DNA of 64,000 nucleotides from Thiothrix sp. UBA5583 (GTDB lineage: Bacteria > Pseudomonadota > Gammaproteobacteria > Thiotrichales > Thiotrichaceae): assembly GCA_002425225.1 (NCBI GenBank), contig DILV01000027.1:510-64509 (forward strand). The letters run 5' to 3'. Numbering within the stretch: the stretch's first letter is position 1; each line of letters opens with the position of its first letter. Positions 38,847 to 48,109 of this stretch are shown piece after piece. Below the pieces are notes generated by a model. That model saw only the letters and a program-made list of their open reading frames with translations. It did not search any database and had not been told where the DNA came from. The position numbers and the translations under genes are program-made.

Positions 38847-39704
38847 ATGAATACACCCAAGTATCCTCGTCACGCAAAAAGTATGTTGGTACTGTCCGCG
38901 CTGTGCGGTGCAGGCTTGTGTGCCCAGTCAGCAGAGGCGGCTGTTTATACCTATGTGGATAAACAAGGAACCCGTTGGCTGACCAATACCCCAAAAAAAG
39001 GTAACAAATACAAACTGGTTGCCAAATACGGTGCTCCCCAGAAAAACAAGCCGGTCAAAAATGCGTATGTGCCACCTGCACCTGGGGCAGTTTTTGCGCC
39101 GATGCCCACATCTTTGCCCGTGACTGGTGTCAGTCGCAGCCATTGCGGTGGGCAAAGTCATGCCCAACTGGAGCGCAAGGCCGCTGTGCACATGGATGAC
39201 ATCCGTACTTATGCCAGCATGTATGGGGTCGACGAAAATCTGGTAAAAGCGGTGATGAAACAGGAATCCTGTTTCAATCCGGGGGCTTTGTCCAGCGCTG
39301 GGGCGATGGGACTGATGCAGCTCATGCCAGGTACGGCTGACCAAATGGGGGTTGCAAATGCTTGGGATAGCGGGCAAAACATCAAAGGCGGGGTCAGGTA
39401 TCTTTCGCAGATGTTGCGCGAGTTCAATGGCAATACGCATCTGGCATTGGCAGCCTATAATGCAGGGCCGGGCGCTGTGCGCAAGCACGGTGGGATCCCA
39501 CCATACAAGGAAACCCGCAATTATGTTGCGAAGATCATGGCAGAGTACAATCATTTGGGTAATCGGGGTGGGGGTATACAGCAAGCTGAGGTAGGTTTTC
39601 AGCGCAATGCTCGGGTGACAACAGCGGCTGCCCGTGGCTCCGGCTGGGCAAAACCAGTACAGCAATTTACGGTCTTTCAGGGGCTTGACCCTGCCCGATA
39701 CTAG
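38847..39704 (+). CDS. Lytic transglycosylase with DUF4124 domain
   Basis: The 285-residue protein has a signal peptide and a DUF4124-like domain (YTYVDKQGTRWLTNTPKKG, about residues 37-60). The SLT domain has the catalytic Glu in AVMKQESCFNPGALSSAGAM, then GLMQLMPGTADQMGV and LALAAYNAGPGAV. It cleaves peptidoglycan in the periplasm. I choose the ATG at 38847 because it begins a good signal peptide; the ribosome site is weak. A GTG at 38790 would add 19 unlikely residues. Confidence 0.9.
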   Translation: MNTPKYPRHAKSMLVLSALCGAGLCAQSAEAAVYTYVDKQGTRWLTNTPKKGNKYKLVAKYGAPQKNKPVKNAYVPPAPGAVFAPMPTSLPVTGVSRSHCGGQSHAQLERKAAVHMDDIRTYASMYGVDENLVKAVMKQESCFNPGALSSAGAMGLMQLMPGTADQMGVANAWDSGQNIKGGVRYLSQMLREFNGNTHLALAAYNAGPGAVRKHGGIPPYKETRNYVAKIMAEYNHLGNRGGGIQQAEVGFQRNARVTTAAARGSGWAKPVQQFTVFQGLDPARY

Positions 39705-39746
39705 ATTTTTTTGCTCCACAACCCCCAGTGGGCAAAGGTTTTCTCC

Positions 39747-39780
39747 AGCCCTGACGGTGTATGCCGCAGGGCTTTTTTTT
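39747..39780 (+). terminator. Rho-independent terminator after lytic transglycosylase
   Basis: AGCCCTG pairs with CAGGGCT, with an inner CGG/CCG extension, followed by eight T. Confidence 0.8.
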
Positions 39781-39854
39781 GCATTTCACGGGCTGGCAAC
39801 AAATGTATGCTGCGTGTATGCTTCCCGTTTGATTTTGATCTGTGGAGATAAGCA

Positions 39855-40775
39855 ATGTCGATGTCTGACCGCGATGGTTTGATTTGGCTGGACGGTGAAA
39901 TGGTGCCGTGGCGCGAAGCCAAAACTCACGTCCTCACCCATACCCTGCATTACGGCATGGGTGTGTTTGAAGGGGTGCGGGCATACAAGACCGATCAAGG
40001 CACTGCTATCTTTCGCTTGCAGGAGCATACCGACCGCCTGTTCAATTCCGCCAAAATTATGCGGATGCCGATGCCGTTCAGCAAGGAACAACTGAATGAG
40101 GCGCAGCGTGCAGTCGTGCGTGAAAACAAGCTGGATTCCGCTTATATCCGACCCATGTGCTTTTACGGTTCAGAAGGTATGGGGCTGCGTGCCGATAATC
40201 TGGCAACGCACGTGATGGCGGCTGCGTGGACTTGGGGCGCATACCTTGGTGCGGAAAACATGGAAAAAGGTATCCGTATCAAGACTTCTTCCTTCACCCG
40301 CCATCACGTCAATGTCACTATGTGCAAGGCGAAAGCCAACGGCAACTACATGAATTCCATGCTGGCATTGCGCGAAGCACTGGATGACGGTTACGACGAA
40401 GCACTGGTGCTGGACGTGGACGGCTATGTTTCCGAAGGTAGTGCGGAAAACTTCTTCCTCGTCAAGGAGGGTGTGATTTATACGCCGGATCTGACTTCGG
40501 CACTGGACGGCATCACCCGCAAAACCGTGGTAACACTGGCGCGTGATTTGGGTTTTGAAGTGCGTGAAAAGCGAATTACCCGTGACGAAGTATACGTTGC
40601 TGATGAAGCCTTTTTCACTGGCACTGCGGCGGAAGTAACCCCGATCCGTGAACTGGATCGTCGTGCCATTGGTTCAGGCTCACGTGGCCCGGTGACGACG
40701 CAATTACAGACACTGTATCTGGATATTGTGCATGGTCGTTCCGATAAGTATCGTCACTGGCTGACTCTCGTGTAA
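39855..40775 (+). CDS. ilvE: Branched-chain amino acid aminotransferase
   Basis: IlvE is the PLP enzyme for the last step of Leu, Ile and Val synthesis. The 306-residue protein has LHYGMGVFEGVRAY, the PLP-lysine segment (KANGNYMNSMLA) and the EGSAENFFLVK motif. Length is normal. It starts an apparent operon with the zinc-finger and heptosyltransferase genes. Confidence 0.95.
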   Translation: MSMSDRDGLIWLDGEMVPWREAKTHVLTHTLHYGMGVFEGVRAYKTDQGTAIFRLQEHTDRLFNSAKIMRMPMPFSKEQLNEAQRAVVRENKLDSAYIRPMCFYGSEGMGLRADNLATHVMAAAWTWGAYLGAENMEKGIRIKTSSFTRHHVNVTMCKAKANGNYMNSMLALREALDDGYDEALVLDVDGYVSEGSAENFFLVKEGVIYTPDLTSALDGITRKTVVTLARDLGFEVREKRITRDEVYVADEAFFTGTAAEVTPIRELDRRAIGSGSRGPVTTQLQTLYLDIVHGRSDKYRHWLTLV

Positions 40776-40793
40776 CTGATTGCTGGAGGTTTT

Positions 40794-41000
40794 ATGTCTG
40801 CACCAAGCCTTGCCGATTACAAACGTCTGAATGAAACCCGCGAAGTGGTGGTAAAACAGCAGAATTTGCCACTGCATTGCCCAACCGACGAATCTGCATT
40901 GTGGTGTTCACATCCGCGTGTGTTTCTGGCGATTGAATCCAGTGCGGACAGAACCGCTCGTTGCCCGTATTGCGGTACGCTCTACCGGTTGCTTGACTAA
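40794..41000 (+). CDS. Zinc-finger CHCC-type small protein
   Basis: The 68-residue protein has a His/Cys set (HCP, WCSHPRV, CPYC) typical of the zf-CHCC family, which is related to a mitochondrial complex I accessory subunit. It sits 18 bases after ilvE. TGGAGG lies upstream of the ATG. Confidence 0.85.
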   Translation: MSAPSLADYKRLNETREVVVKQQNLPLHCPTDESALWCSHPRVFLAIESSADRTARCPYCGTLYRLLD

Positions 41001-41005
41001 AACAC

Positions 41006-42013
41006 ATGGCGTTTAACCCCCAACGTTGCCTGATCGTCGGCCCTTCCTGGGTTGGCGATATGGTAATGGCGCAAAGCCTGTTCATGGCTTTACAGCAACG
41101 TTTTCCCCATTTGCAGATTGATGTGCTGGCTCCCAAGTGGAGCAAGCCAATCCTCGCGGCGATGCCACAAGTCCACCATGCGATTGAAATGCCGGTAACA
41201 CACGGCGAACTGGCCTTGCGCAAGCGTTTCCAGGTGGGCAATGCATTGCGGACGAATGCCTACGACTGGGCAATTGTGCTGCCGCGCTCCCTCAAGTCTG
41301 CGCTCGTGCCGTTTTGGGCAAGGGCGCAGGTACGTACCGGCTACAAGGGGGAAATGCGCTACGGTTTACTGAATGACATCCGCCCGCTCGACAAATCGGT
41401 GCTGACCATGACGGTGCAACGGTTTGTGGCGCTGGGCTTGCCAGCGGATGCGCCGTTGCCACCGGCAATTGAGCCGCCGCAATTGGTGGTGACTGAGGCG
41501 CAGCGGGAAGCAGTACGGCAGAAGTTTTTGGGAGAAGGGCAGAATATTCTCGCCCTCTGCCCCGGCGCGGAATACGGCGGAGCCAAGCGCTGGCCTGCTG
41601 ACTATTTTGTGGAAGTTGCCCGCTATCACCTTTCACAAGGCGGGCAGGTTATTCTGCTGGGTTCCGGCAAGGATGCGTCTGTCACCGCAGACATTGCATC
41701 TGCTGCCGCTTCTCCCGCTTGTTTTGATTTGGCAGGCAAAACCAGCCTTCAGGAAGTGCTTGCCTTGCTGTCATTGGCAGACAAGGTGGTCAGCAATGAC
41801 TCCGGTTTGATGCACGTCGCTGCTGCCGTGGGTACGCCGGTGATTGCCCTGTATGGTTCTTCCGATCCCCATTACACCCCGCCATTGAGTGACAAGGCAA
41901 AGATTCTCCATTTGGGGCTGGAATGCAGCCCGTGTTTCAAGCGCGAATGTCCGCTGGGGCATCTGGATTGCCTTCACAAGATTTCCCCGCAACAAGTGAT
42001 TGCCTGTCTGTAA
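41006..42013 (+). CDS. waaF: Lipopolysaccharide heptosyltransferase II
   Basis: WaaF adds the second heptose to the LPS inner core. The 335-residue glycosyltransferase family 9 protein has RCLIVGPSWVGDMVMAQSL, LCPGAEYGGAKRWP and SNDSGLMHVAAAVGTPVIALYG. It lies five bases after the zinc-finger gene. It shows that the outer membrane carries a heptose core. Confidence 0.92.
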   Translation: MAFNPQRCLIVGPSWVGDMVMAQSLFMALQQRFPHLQIDVLAPKWSKPILAAMPQVHHAIEMPVTHGELALRKRFQVGNALRTNAYDWAIVLPRSLKSALVPFWARAQVRTGYKGEMRYGLLNDIRPLDKSVLTMTVQRFVALGLPADAPLPPAIEPPQLVVTEAQREAVRQKFLGEGQNILALCPGAEYGGAKRWPADYFVEVARYHLSQGGQVILLGSGKDASVTADIASAAASPACFDLAGKTSLQEVLALLSLADKVVSNDSGLMHVAAAVGTPVIALYGSSDPHYTPPLSDKAKILHLGLECSPCFKRECPLGHLDCLHKISPQQVIACL

Positions 42014-42020
42014 GCGGTGA

Positions 42021-43322
42021 TCAGGCTGCTTGTGATAATGACGTTTTGGTGGAAATCGGCAGTAATACCTGAGAATTGCCCCGGAACAAATCCAGTAGCA
42101 CTGCCTTGATGACCGGTACAGAGACGGAGTTACCAAACTGCCGGTAAGCATTGGTATCCTGCGGATGCAGGAGGAAGCTGTCAGGAAAACCTTGCAGGCG
42201 GGCGCACTCACGCGGTGTAATCCGCCGTATGTGTCCATTGTGTACCACCCCCAGTTTGTGGGCATCACTGCTGACCAGCGTGATGGAAATGCTGTCTGGG
42301 TCAAGGAACTTGAAGACTTCAAACGACATATTGCCTGCTACCGGGTTGAATTTGCCGCCGTGGTCTTTCAGGTAGCCCTTGTTCAGCAAGCCGCGCATGA
42401 TGTTGTCTAGGTCGGGTGGGTTGAAGAAGGTTTTGATCTGCTCCAGCGTCAGCTTTTTGCCGTCCTGTTCTGCACCGAAATGTTTTTTGCGGCGGTTGGC
42501 AATCAGGGCATTCATGAAAGCTATTTCATCTTCAGTGCATTCCCCCTTGATACCTAGTTCCCATGAATGGATGGAGTTGCCATTGCGGTGGTCGATCATG
42601 CGGATTCCATGCAGGTTTTCGGCTTTGCCATCCACCATACGCAACAAACGCTGGGTAAAATCCACGGAGCAGTCGTATTTGCTGGCTGGGCTGGGTTCAA
42701 GGATGTCGCGCACAACCCGTAACGGATAGGAGGTTTCAAACAGGCTGGATTGTGTCAGTTTGTCCTTGAATTTGTGGGAATCTGCCGCTCCCAAGTCTGA
42801 CTGGATGGCTAAACGTGGTGTGTCTTGATAAATGCCCACGATATAGACCCTTACCCGGTTTTGTGGAATGCCAAAGCTGGAGCCATTCAATAGCAGGTAT
42901 TCAACCCCATAACCCAAGGCTTCCAGATGTTGGAGGATGGTTTTGAAGGTTCGCCCCTTGTCGTGGGTCGTCAGGCCACGCACATTTTCCAGCAGGAAAC
43001 CTTTGGGTCTATGCTCACGCAATATCCGCTCAATTTCAAAAAACAACGTGCCTCGCGTATCACCGAAGCCTTGCTGTTTACCTGCATAAGAGAAAGGTTG
43101 GCACGGAAACCCGGCCAGCAGGAAATCAAATTCGGGGAATTGCTGAATGCCGTAAATGTCACCCTGTGGTGTTTCGCCAAAATTTAGGGCGTAGGTTTCC
43201 TGTGCAAATTTGTCAATTTCAGAAGAAAGTACACAGTGGCAGGGTATTCCCAGTTCCTGCATGGTCTGCTCAAAACCAAGACGGATACCGCCAATCCCGG
43301 CAAACAAATCCACAAACCGCAT
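42021..43322 (-). CDS. C5-cytosine DNA methyltransferase
   Basis: The 433-residue enzyme has all the main motifs: FVDLFAGIGGIRLGFE (SAM site), the catalytic FPCQPFSYAGKQQGF, FLLENVRGL, and PQNRVRVYIVG. A C-terminal RECARLQGFPDSF segment is also present. AGGAG five bases upstream supports the ATG at 43322. No restriction endonuclease gene is adjacent, so it may be an orphan methylase or have lost its partner. The target cannot be read from the sequence. Confidence 0.93.
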   Translation of the reverse strand: MRFVDLFAGIGGIRLGFEQTMQELGIPCHCVLSSEIDKFAQETYALNFGETPQGDIYGIQQFPEFDFLLAGFPCQPFSYAGKQQGFGDTRGTLFFEIERILREHRPKGFLLENVRGLTTHDKGRTFKTILQHLEALGYGVEYLLLNGSSFGIPQNRVRVYIVGIYQDTPRLAIQSDLGAADSHKFKDKLTQSSLFETSYPLRVVRDILEPSPASKYDCSVDFTQRLLRMVDGKAENLHGIRMIDHRNGNSIHSWELGIKGECTEDEIAFMNALIANRRKKHFGAEQDGKKLTLEQIKTFFNPPDLDNIMRGLLNKGYLKDHGGKFNPVAGNMSFEVFKFLDPDSISITLVSSDAHKLGVVHNGHIRRITPRECARLQGFPDSFLLHPQDTNAYRQFGNSVSVPVIKAVLLDLFRGNSQVLLPISTKTSLSQAA

Positions 43323-43490
43323 CATCTCTCCTGTGTAATGTGTCTTACGGATGGCAGACTGCCCGATTTTCCTCGCTTTACTGGAAAAAATCACGTCTGG
43401 GCAGGCTACTTTCTTGCTATAAAGCAACTAAACACCGCGTAAAATCCGTTATGCTGTGCTGCAACAATTTTTTTGTGAAAGGTATGTCGT

Positions 43491-45359
43491 ATGGAACTTG
43501 AGCAGATCAAGGTGCGTAGTTATTTGGCGAAATGTTCACCGTTGAAGGATTTGCCAGCGGAGTGGCTGGATCGTCTGGCGGAAGCGGTGTCATTTAAATG
43601 CCATGTGTCAGGCGATGATGTAATGAAAGTCGGTGAGCAGAATAATCAGGTGCTGCTTGTCCGCCGTGGGGCAGTGGATGTGTTCCTACCAGATGGTGAA
43701 CTGTACGGGCGTTTCGGCAAGGGCGACTGGGTAGGCTACCGTTCGGTGATGCGTGGCGGCGTGGTGGGCATGAATGTCAAAGCGTTGGAAGACTGCCTGT
43801 TCTTCGCTGTGCCGGGTGCGTTGTTCCTGGAACTGGTGGATAGTTTCGAGCGCGTTTCCCAATACTTCTCCGAACGCAAGCCGGAACGTCTGCGTAGTGC
43901 GATCAAGGAAATGCGCGGTTCCGATGACTACGCCATGATCACCCTGCATGTGCGTGACCTGATGAAGCCACCCTTGCTGCTGGGGCGCAATGAGCCGGTA
44001 CAGTCGGTTGCCCAGCAGATGATGGCTGGCAAAAGCCGTACCGCCATTATCACGGGCGATGATGCCAGCCTGCTAGGTATGGTCAGTGATACCGATTTCC
44101 GGCGGGTGGTGGCAGAAGGGTTGAGCGTGGCCCAGCCGATTGGCGACATCATGACCCGTAAGTTGTATACGTTGTCAGCCAGTGATCAGGCTTCCGAAGC
44201 CTTGTTGTTGATGGCTCGTTTCAACCTGCGTCATGTGCCAGTGGTCATCGGTAGTGAAGTGGTAGGGGTCATTTCCGCCACCGATTTGCTGCGTGGGCAA
44301 AGTCAGAATGCCATCTACATGGTCGGTGACATTTTTACCGCGCCAGATGTGGCGCGTTTGGCGGAACTCAGCAAGGGTTTGCCGCGTGTGCTGGTGGGGC
44401 TGGTCAAGCATAACCTGCCTGCCAATGACATCGGTCATGCCATTACTTCCATCGGTCAGGCCATTGTGCGCCGTCTGCTGGTAATGGCGGAAGAGCAGTT
44501 CGGCAAGCCACCAGTCCCTTACGCTTTCATTGTGGCAGGGTCGATGGCACGGCGCGAACAGACCGCTCATTCCGACCAGGATAACGGCATGATCCTGTCG
44601 GATGAGTACAACGAAGCCGAACACGGTGAATACTTCCGTAATGTTGCCAAATTCGTCAGCGATGGCCTGAATGACTGCGGCTATGTGTATTGCCCTGGCA
44701 ATGTAATGGCGACCAATGACCAGTGGCGGCAACCGCTGTCGGTCTGGCGTGGTTACTTTGAAACCTGGATCAACAAGCCAGAGCCGATGGCGCTGATGTA
44801 CGCCAGTATTTTCTTTGACCTGCGCTGCTTGCACGGTGATGAAAGCCTGCTCGACAGTTTGCAGGAAGAAGTGCTGTTGAAAACCAGAGCCAGTACCTTG
44901 TTCCAGGCATTCATGGCTGGCAATGCGCTGAGCCACAAGCCGCCGGTCGGCTTCTTCCGTGGCTTTGTGCTGGATAAGGATAGCAAGGATGACAAAGCCG
45001 ACAAGGGTATGGACATGAAAAAGCGCGGGGTTGTGCCGGTTATTGACATGGCTCGCCTGTATGCGCTGGCAAGTGGTTTGAAACCGATCAATACGTGGGA
45101 ACGTCTGGATGCGATTGCCGAGGCGGGTGGCATTTCCCGCTCGCTCATTGATGATTTGCGGGATGCATTCGAGTTCATTAGTACGGTACGCTTGCAACAT
45201 CAGGCACAGCAGATTGAAAAAGGCCAGAAGCCCAACAACTATGTGCCACCTGAAGAACTGTCGGCGTTGGAACGGCGTCACCTGAAGGATGCGTTTGAAG
45301 TGGTTTCCACCATGCAGGACACCATGACCACGCGCTATCAGGCTAACCAGTTCAGATAA
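43491..45359 (+). CDS. cNMP-binding/CBS/DUF294 nucleotidyltransferase-like protein
   Basis: The 622-residue protein has a cyclic-nucleotide-binding domain (about residues 10-130), a pair of CBS domains (150-270), a DUF294 nucleotidyltransferase domain with AGSMARREQTAHSDQDNG, and DUF294_C at the end. Such proteins are thought to sense nucleotides and modify a partner, as GlnD-like enzymes do; the target is unknown. They are often found with acetate or carbon uptake genes and DnaQ-like exonucleases, as here. The next gene is a shorter paralogue. Confidence 0.88.
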   Translation: MELEQIKVRSYLAKCSPLKDLPAEWLDRLAEAVSFKCHVSGDDVMKVGEQNNQVLLVRRGAVDVFLPDGELYGRFGKGDWVGYRSVMRGGVVGMNVKALEDCLFFAVPGALFLELVDSFERVSQYFSERKPERLRSAIKEMRGSDDYAMITLHVRDLMKPPLLLGRNEPVQSVAQQMMAGKSRTAIITGDDASLLGMVSDTDFRRVVAEGLSVAQPIGDIMTRKLYTLSASDQASEALLLMARFNLRHVPVVIGSEVVGVISATDLLRGQSQNAIYMVGDIFTAPDVARLAELSKGLPRVLVGLVKHNLPANDIGHAITSIGQAIVRRLLVMAEEQFGKPPVPYAFIVAGSMARREQTAHSDQDNGMILSDEYNEAEHGEYFRNVAKFVSDGLNDCGYVYCPGNVMATNDQWRQPLSVWRGYFETWINKPEPMALMYASIFFDLRCLHGDESLLDSLQEEVLLKTRASTLFQAFMAGNALSHKPPVGFFRGFVLDKDSKDDKADKGMDMKKRGVVPVIDMARLYALASGLKPINTWERLDAIAEAGGISRSLIDDLRDAFEFISTVRLQHQAQQIEKGQKPNNYVPPEELSALERRHLKDAFEVVSTMQDTMTTRYQANQFR

Positions 45360-45379
45360 AAAGAAACTGCTGGAGGAGA

Positions 45380-46801
45380 ATGACAGATGTGTTGCATGTA
45401 CACCTGACCGAGCTTGCCTGCCCGGCTTTGACTGTGGCAGAACATGAAACCATCCAGACTGTTGCTGCCCGCATGACAATGGCGGGCAGCCGGGCTGCGC
45501 TGGTATTGGATGCTGCTGGTAAGCTGCAAGGCATTGTCACGGATATGGATTTGCGGGCGCGAGTGCTGGCTGTTTGGTTTGACCCCGGCCTGCCGGTCAG
45601 CCACATCATGACGCCTGAGCCATTGGTCATTTCTGCTGGGTTGATGCCTGCTGAAGCCCTGTTGTTGATGGCAAGGCGCAATATCCGTCATGTTCCTGTT
45701 ACACTGCCCGAGGGCAATTTCGGCATTGTGTCGATGTTCGACCTGTTGCGTCAGTATGACTATCATGCAGCTTGGCTGGTCGGTGACATCCATGTCGCCC
45801 CGGATGTAGAGGCTTTGGCACGTCTTAGCCAACATTTGCCGCCTGCTTTGGTACGCATGGTGCAAAATGGCACGCCTGCCCATGACATTGCGCACTCCCT
45901 CAGTTTGGTCGGGCAGGAAATTGTGCATCGCCTGCTGACACTCGCGGAAAACCGTTTCGGTGCACCGCCCGTTCCTTATGCGTTCATCGTTGCCGGTTCG
46001 ATGGGGCGTTACGAGCAAACCATCCACACCGATCAGGATAATGCCATGATTCTGGACGACAGTTTCGTGGCGGAATTGCATGACAGTTATTTCCAACAAG
46101 TGGCGCAATTTGTCAGTGACGGGCTGGCTGCCTGTGGTTATGTGTATTGCCCTGGCAACATCATGGCAACCAACCCGCAATGGCGGCAACCGTTGCACGT
46201 GTGGCGCGAGTATTTCCGTCATTGGATTGATACCCCCGAACCGCAAGCCTTGGTGAATGCCACCATCTTTTTCGATCTGCGCTGCACTTATGGTGCTGAC
46301 AGTCTGTGGCTGCGGCTGCGTGATGACTTGCTGCGGCGTACCCGTGCCAGTAGTCTGTTTCAGCGCTTGTTGACAGAAAACGCGCAGACCTTCTCACCGC
46401 CGCTGAATTTTTGGGGCAGGTTTGAGAGTGAGCGCAATGCAGTAGGTGAAAAAGTAATCGACCTAAAAAAGCGTGGGGTTGTGCCGGTGATTGATATGGC
46501 ACGGGTGTATGCGTTAGCGCACGGTTTGCCGCCGGTGAATACGGTGGAACGTTTGCAAGCCTTGGCAGAAGCCGGAGCGTTGAACCGCGCTGATGTGGGG
46601 GAATTGCTGGAGGCGTTGGAGGTGATTAGCCGTTTGCGTTTGCAGCATCAGGCTCGGCAGGTGCAGGCGGGGGTAAAGCCGGATAATGCACTACCGTTGG
46701 CGAGTGTGTCGTCGTTGGAGCGTAATCACTTGAAGGGTGCTTGTGAGGTGGTGGCACGCTTGCAGCAGGGGATGTTCCGGGCGTATCGGAGTGGGGGATG
46801 A
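45380..46801 (+). CDS. CBS/DUF294 paralogue without cNMP domain
   Basis: The 473-residue protein repeats the CBS pair and DUF294 architecture of its upstream neighbour (AGSMGRYEQTIHTDQDNA and KKRGVVPVIDMARVYALAHG both match) but has no N-terminal cyclic-nucleotide domain. This looks like a tandem duplication followed by divergence. GGAGGAG lies very close to the ATG at 45380; a GTG at 45389 would be better spaced. The accessory block begins right after its stop. Confidence 0.87.
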   Translation: MTDVLHVHLTELACPALTVAEHETIQTVAARMTMAGSRAALVLDAAGKLQGIVTDMDLRARVLAVWFDPGLPVSHIMTPEPLVISAGLMPAEALLLMARRNIRHVPVTLPEGNFGIVSMFDLLRQYDYHAAWLVGDIHVAPDVEALARLSQHLPPALVRMVQNGTPAHDIAHSLSLVGQEIVHRLLTLAENRFGAPPVPYAFIVAGSMGRYEQTIHTDQDNAMILDDSFVAELHDSYFQQVAQFVSDGLAACGYVYCPGNIMATNPQWRQPLHVWREYFRHWIDTPEPQALVNATIFFDLRCTYGADSLWLRLRDDLLRRTRASSLFQRLLTENAQTFSPPLNFWGRFESERNAVGEKVIDLKKRGVVPVIDMARVYALAHGLPPVNTVERLQALAEAGALNRADVGELLEALEVISRLRLQHQARQVQAGVKPDNALPLASVSSLERNHLKGACEVVARLQQGMFRAYRSGG

Positions 46802-46813
46802 GGTTCGCCTGAG

Positions 46814-46870
46814 AAAATGGAGTCGCTAACGCCAAAAAACATTATAAAATGGCGTTACGAACTCCATTTT
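46814..46870. repeat. 21-bp inverted repeat at the accessory block boundary
   Basis: Arms at 46814-46834 and 46850-46870 are inverted copies with mismatches only at a central three bases, separated by 15 A/T-rich bases. The left arm starts AAAATGGAGT and the right arm ends ACTCCATTTT. It lies 13 bases after the DUF294 paralogue stop and contains the first codons of the DUF4143 fragment. It could be a mobile-element scar, a small MITE-like unit or a regulatory hairpin. Confidence 0.6.
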
Positions 46871-47709
46871 ACGGTGATGCAGATGTACAGCCGACGGGGC
46901 GTGCTTTGCAATACCACTTTTTCCCGCTGACGGTGCAGGAAGTGGGCAGTGATTTTGTGCTGGAGCGAGCCTTGCGCTACGGGATGCTACCGTCGGTATT
47001 CAGCGAAGAGAATCCCAAACACTACTTGCAAGCCTACCTTCAAACCTATTTGGAGCAGGAGGTGCAGCAAGAAGGCTTGACCCGCAATATCGGCGCCTTC
47101 AGCCGCTTTCTGGAAGTCGCCAGTTTTTCCCAAGGCGAATCGCTGAACATCACTGAAGTGGCACGCGAAGCCAATATCAACCGCAAGGTGGCGGAAAACT
47201 ATTTCACCATCCTCGAAGATTTGTTGATTGCCTACCGCCTGCCGGTCTTCAGCAAACGCGCCAAACGCAAACTGACCCAGCACCGCAAGTTTGATCTGTT
47301 TGACACCGGCATTTATTACCATGTACGCCCCAAGGGGGTACTGGATAGCCCGGAAGAACTGGAAGGCGTGTGTTTGGAATCGCTGGTGTTGCAGGAAATT
47401 CGCGCCATGAATGCCTACCGTGACTGGAGCTATGACCTGTCATTCTGGCGCACGGCGACTGGGATTGAGGTGGATATTGTCTGCTACGGCGAACATGGGT
47501 TTTATGCGCTTGAGGTCAAACGCACTCGGCAGGTTTCCAGCAAACACTTGAGCGGGCTGAAAAGTTTCCGTGAAGATTATCCGCAAGTGACGCCGTATCT
47601 GCTGTATGGCGGTGATGATGTGCTGGAGGTGGATGGGATTAAGGTGATTCCGGTTGTTACGTTTTTGAAGGGGATGGACAGATACTTGATGCCTGAAGGG
47701 TGTTGCTAA
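46849..47709 (+). pseudogene. DUF4143 ATPase remnant lacking its AAA domain
   Basis: Members of this family have an N-terminal AAA_14 ATPase with a P-loop and a C-terminal DUF4143 nuclease-like domain, about 380-400 residues. This 286-residue frame joins the family at GRALQYHFFPLTVQEVGSDF and carries the C-terminal half (VDIVCYGEHGFYALEVKRT) intact. The P-loop half is missing. The first 14 residues come from the inverted repeat and do not match. It is probably a truncated, non-functional gene left by insertion or deletion. Confidence 0.75.
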
Positions 47710-47782
47710 ACACAGTGGCTTTTAGTCAGGTGGTCTGGTATGTGCTACCATTATGGGTAACATTGAAAACGGGAAATCTATT

Positions 47783-48109
47783 ATGCAAACCTTTTCCATC
47801 CGTGATTTGCGCGAACGTAGCGGTGAATTGAGCCGTGAGGCGGAAGCAGGGCGGCTTTCCCTGATTACCAAACGCGGTGCGCCGATTCTGGTCGCCTTGC
47901 CGTTTACCGATGCCGTATTGGGCAAAGGGGTGCAGGTGGCTATGGCGGAATATTTGTTCAAGGAAGGTATTTTGTCTTTGGGGAAAGCTGCCAAAGTCGC
48001 CGGAATGTCTTACGTGTTGTTCATCGAACACCTGAGTCGGGAGGGGATACCAGTCGTCGATTATCCGCCAGAGGATCTGGAAGATGAACTACGGGTTGCC
48101 AGCCTGTGA
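47783..48109 (+). CDS. UPF0175-type antitoxin
   Basis: The 108-residue protein has a Phd/YefM-like first half (FSIRDLRERSGELSREAEAG) and a UPF0175 helix-turn-helix second half (MAEYLFKEGILSLGKAAKVAGMS). It would bind DNA and the toxin. A frame from 47753 would be ten residues longer. The stop overlaps the start of the toxin gene as GTGA. Confidence 0.75.
   Translation: MQTFSIRDLRERSGELSREAEAGRLSLITKRGAPILVALPFTDAVLGKGVQVAMAEYLFKEGILSLGKAAKVAGMSYVLFIEHLSREGIPVVDYPPEDLEDELRVASL

Noticed and set aside
44175..46246. Two long minus-strand frames opposite the DUF294 genes
   Set aside because: They mirror the two paralogues on the other strand and resemble each other only because the paralogues do.
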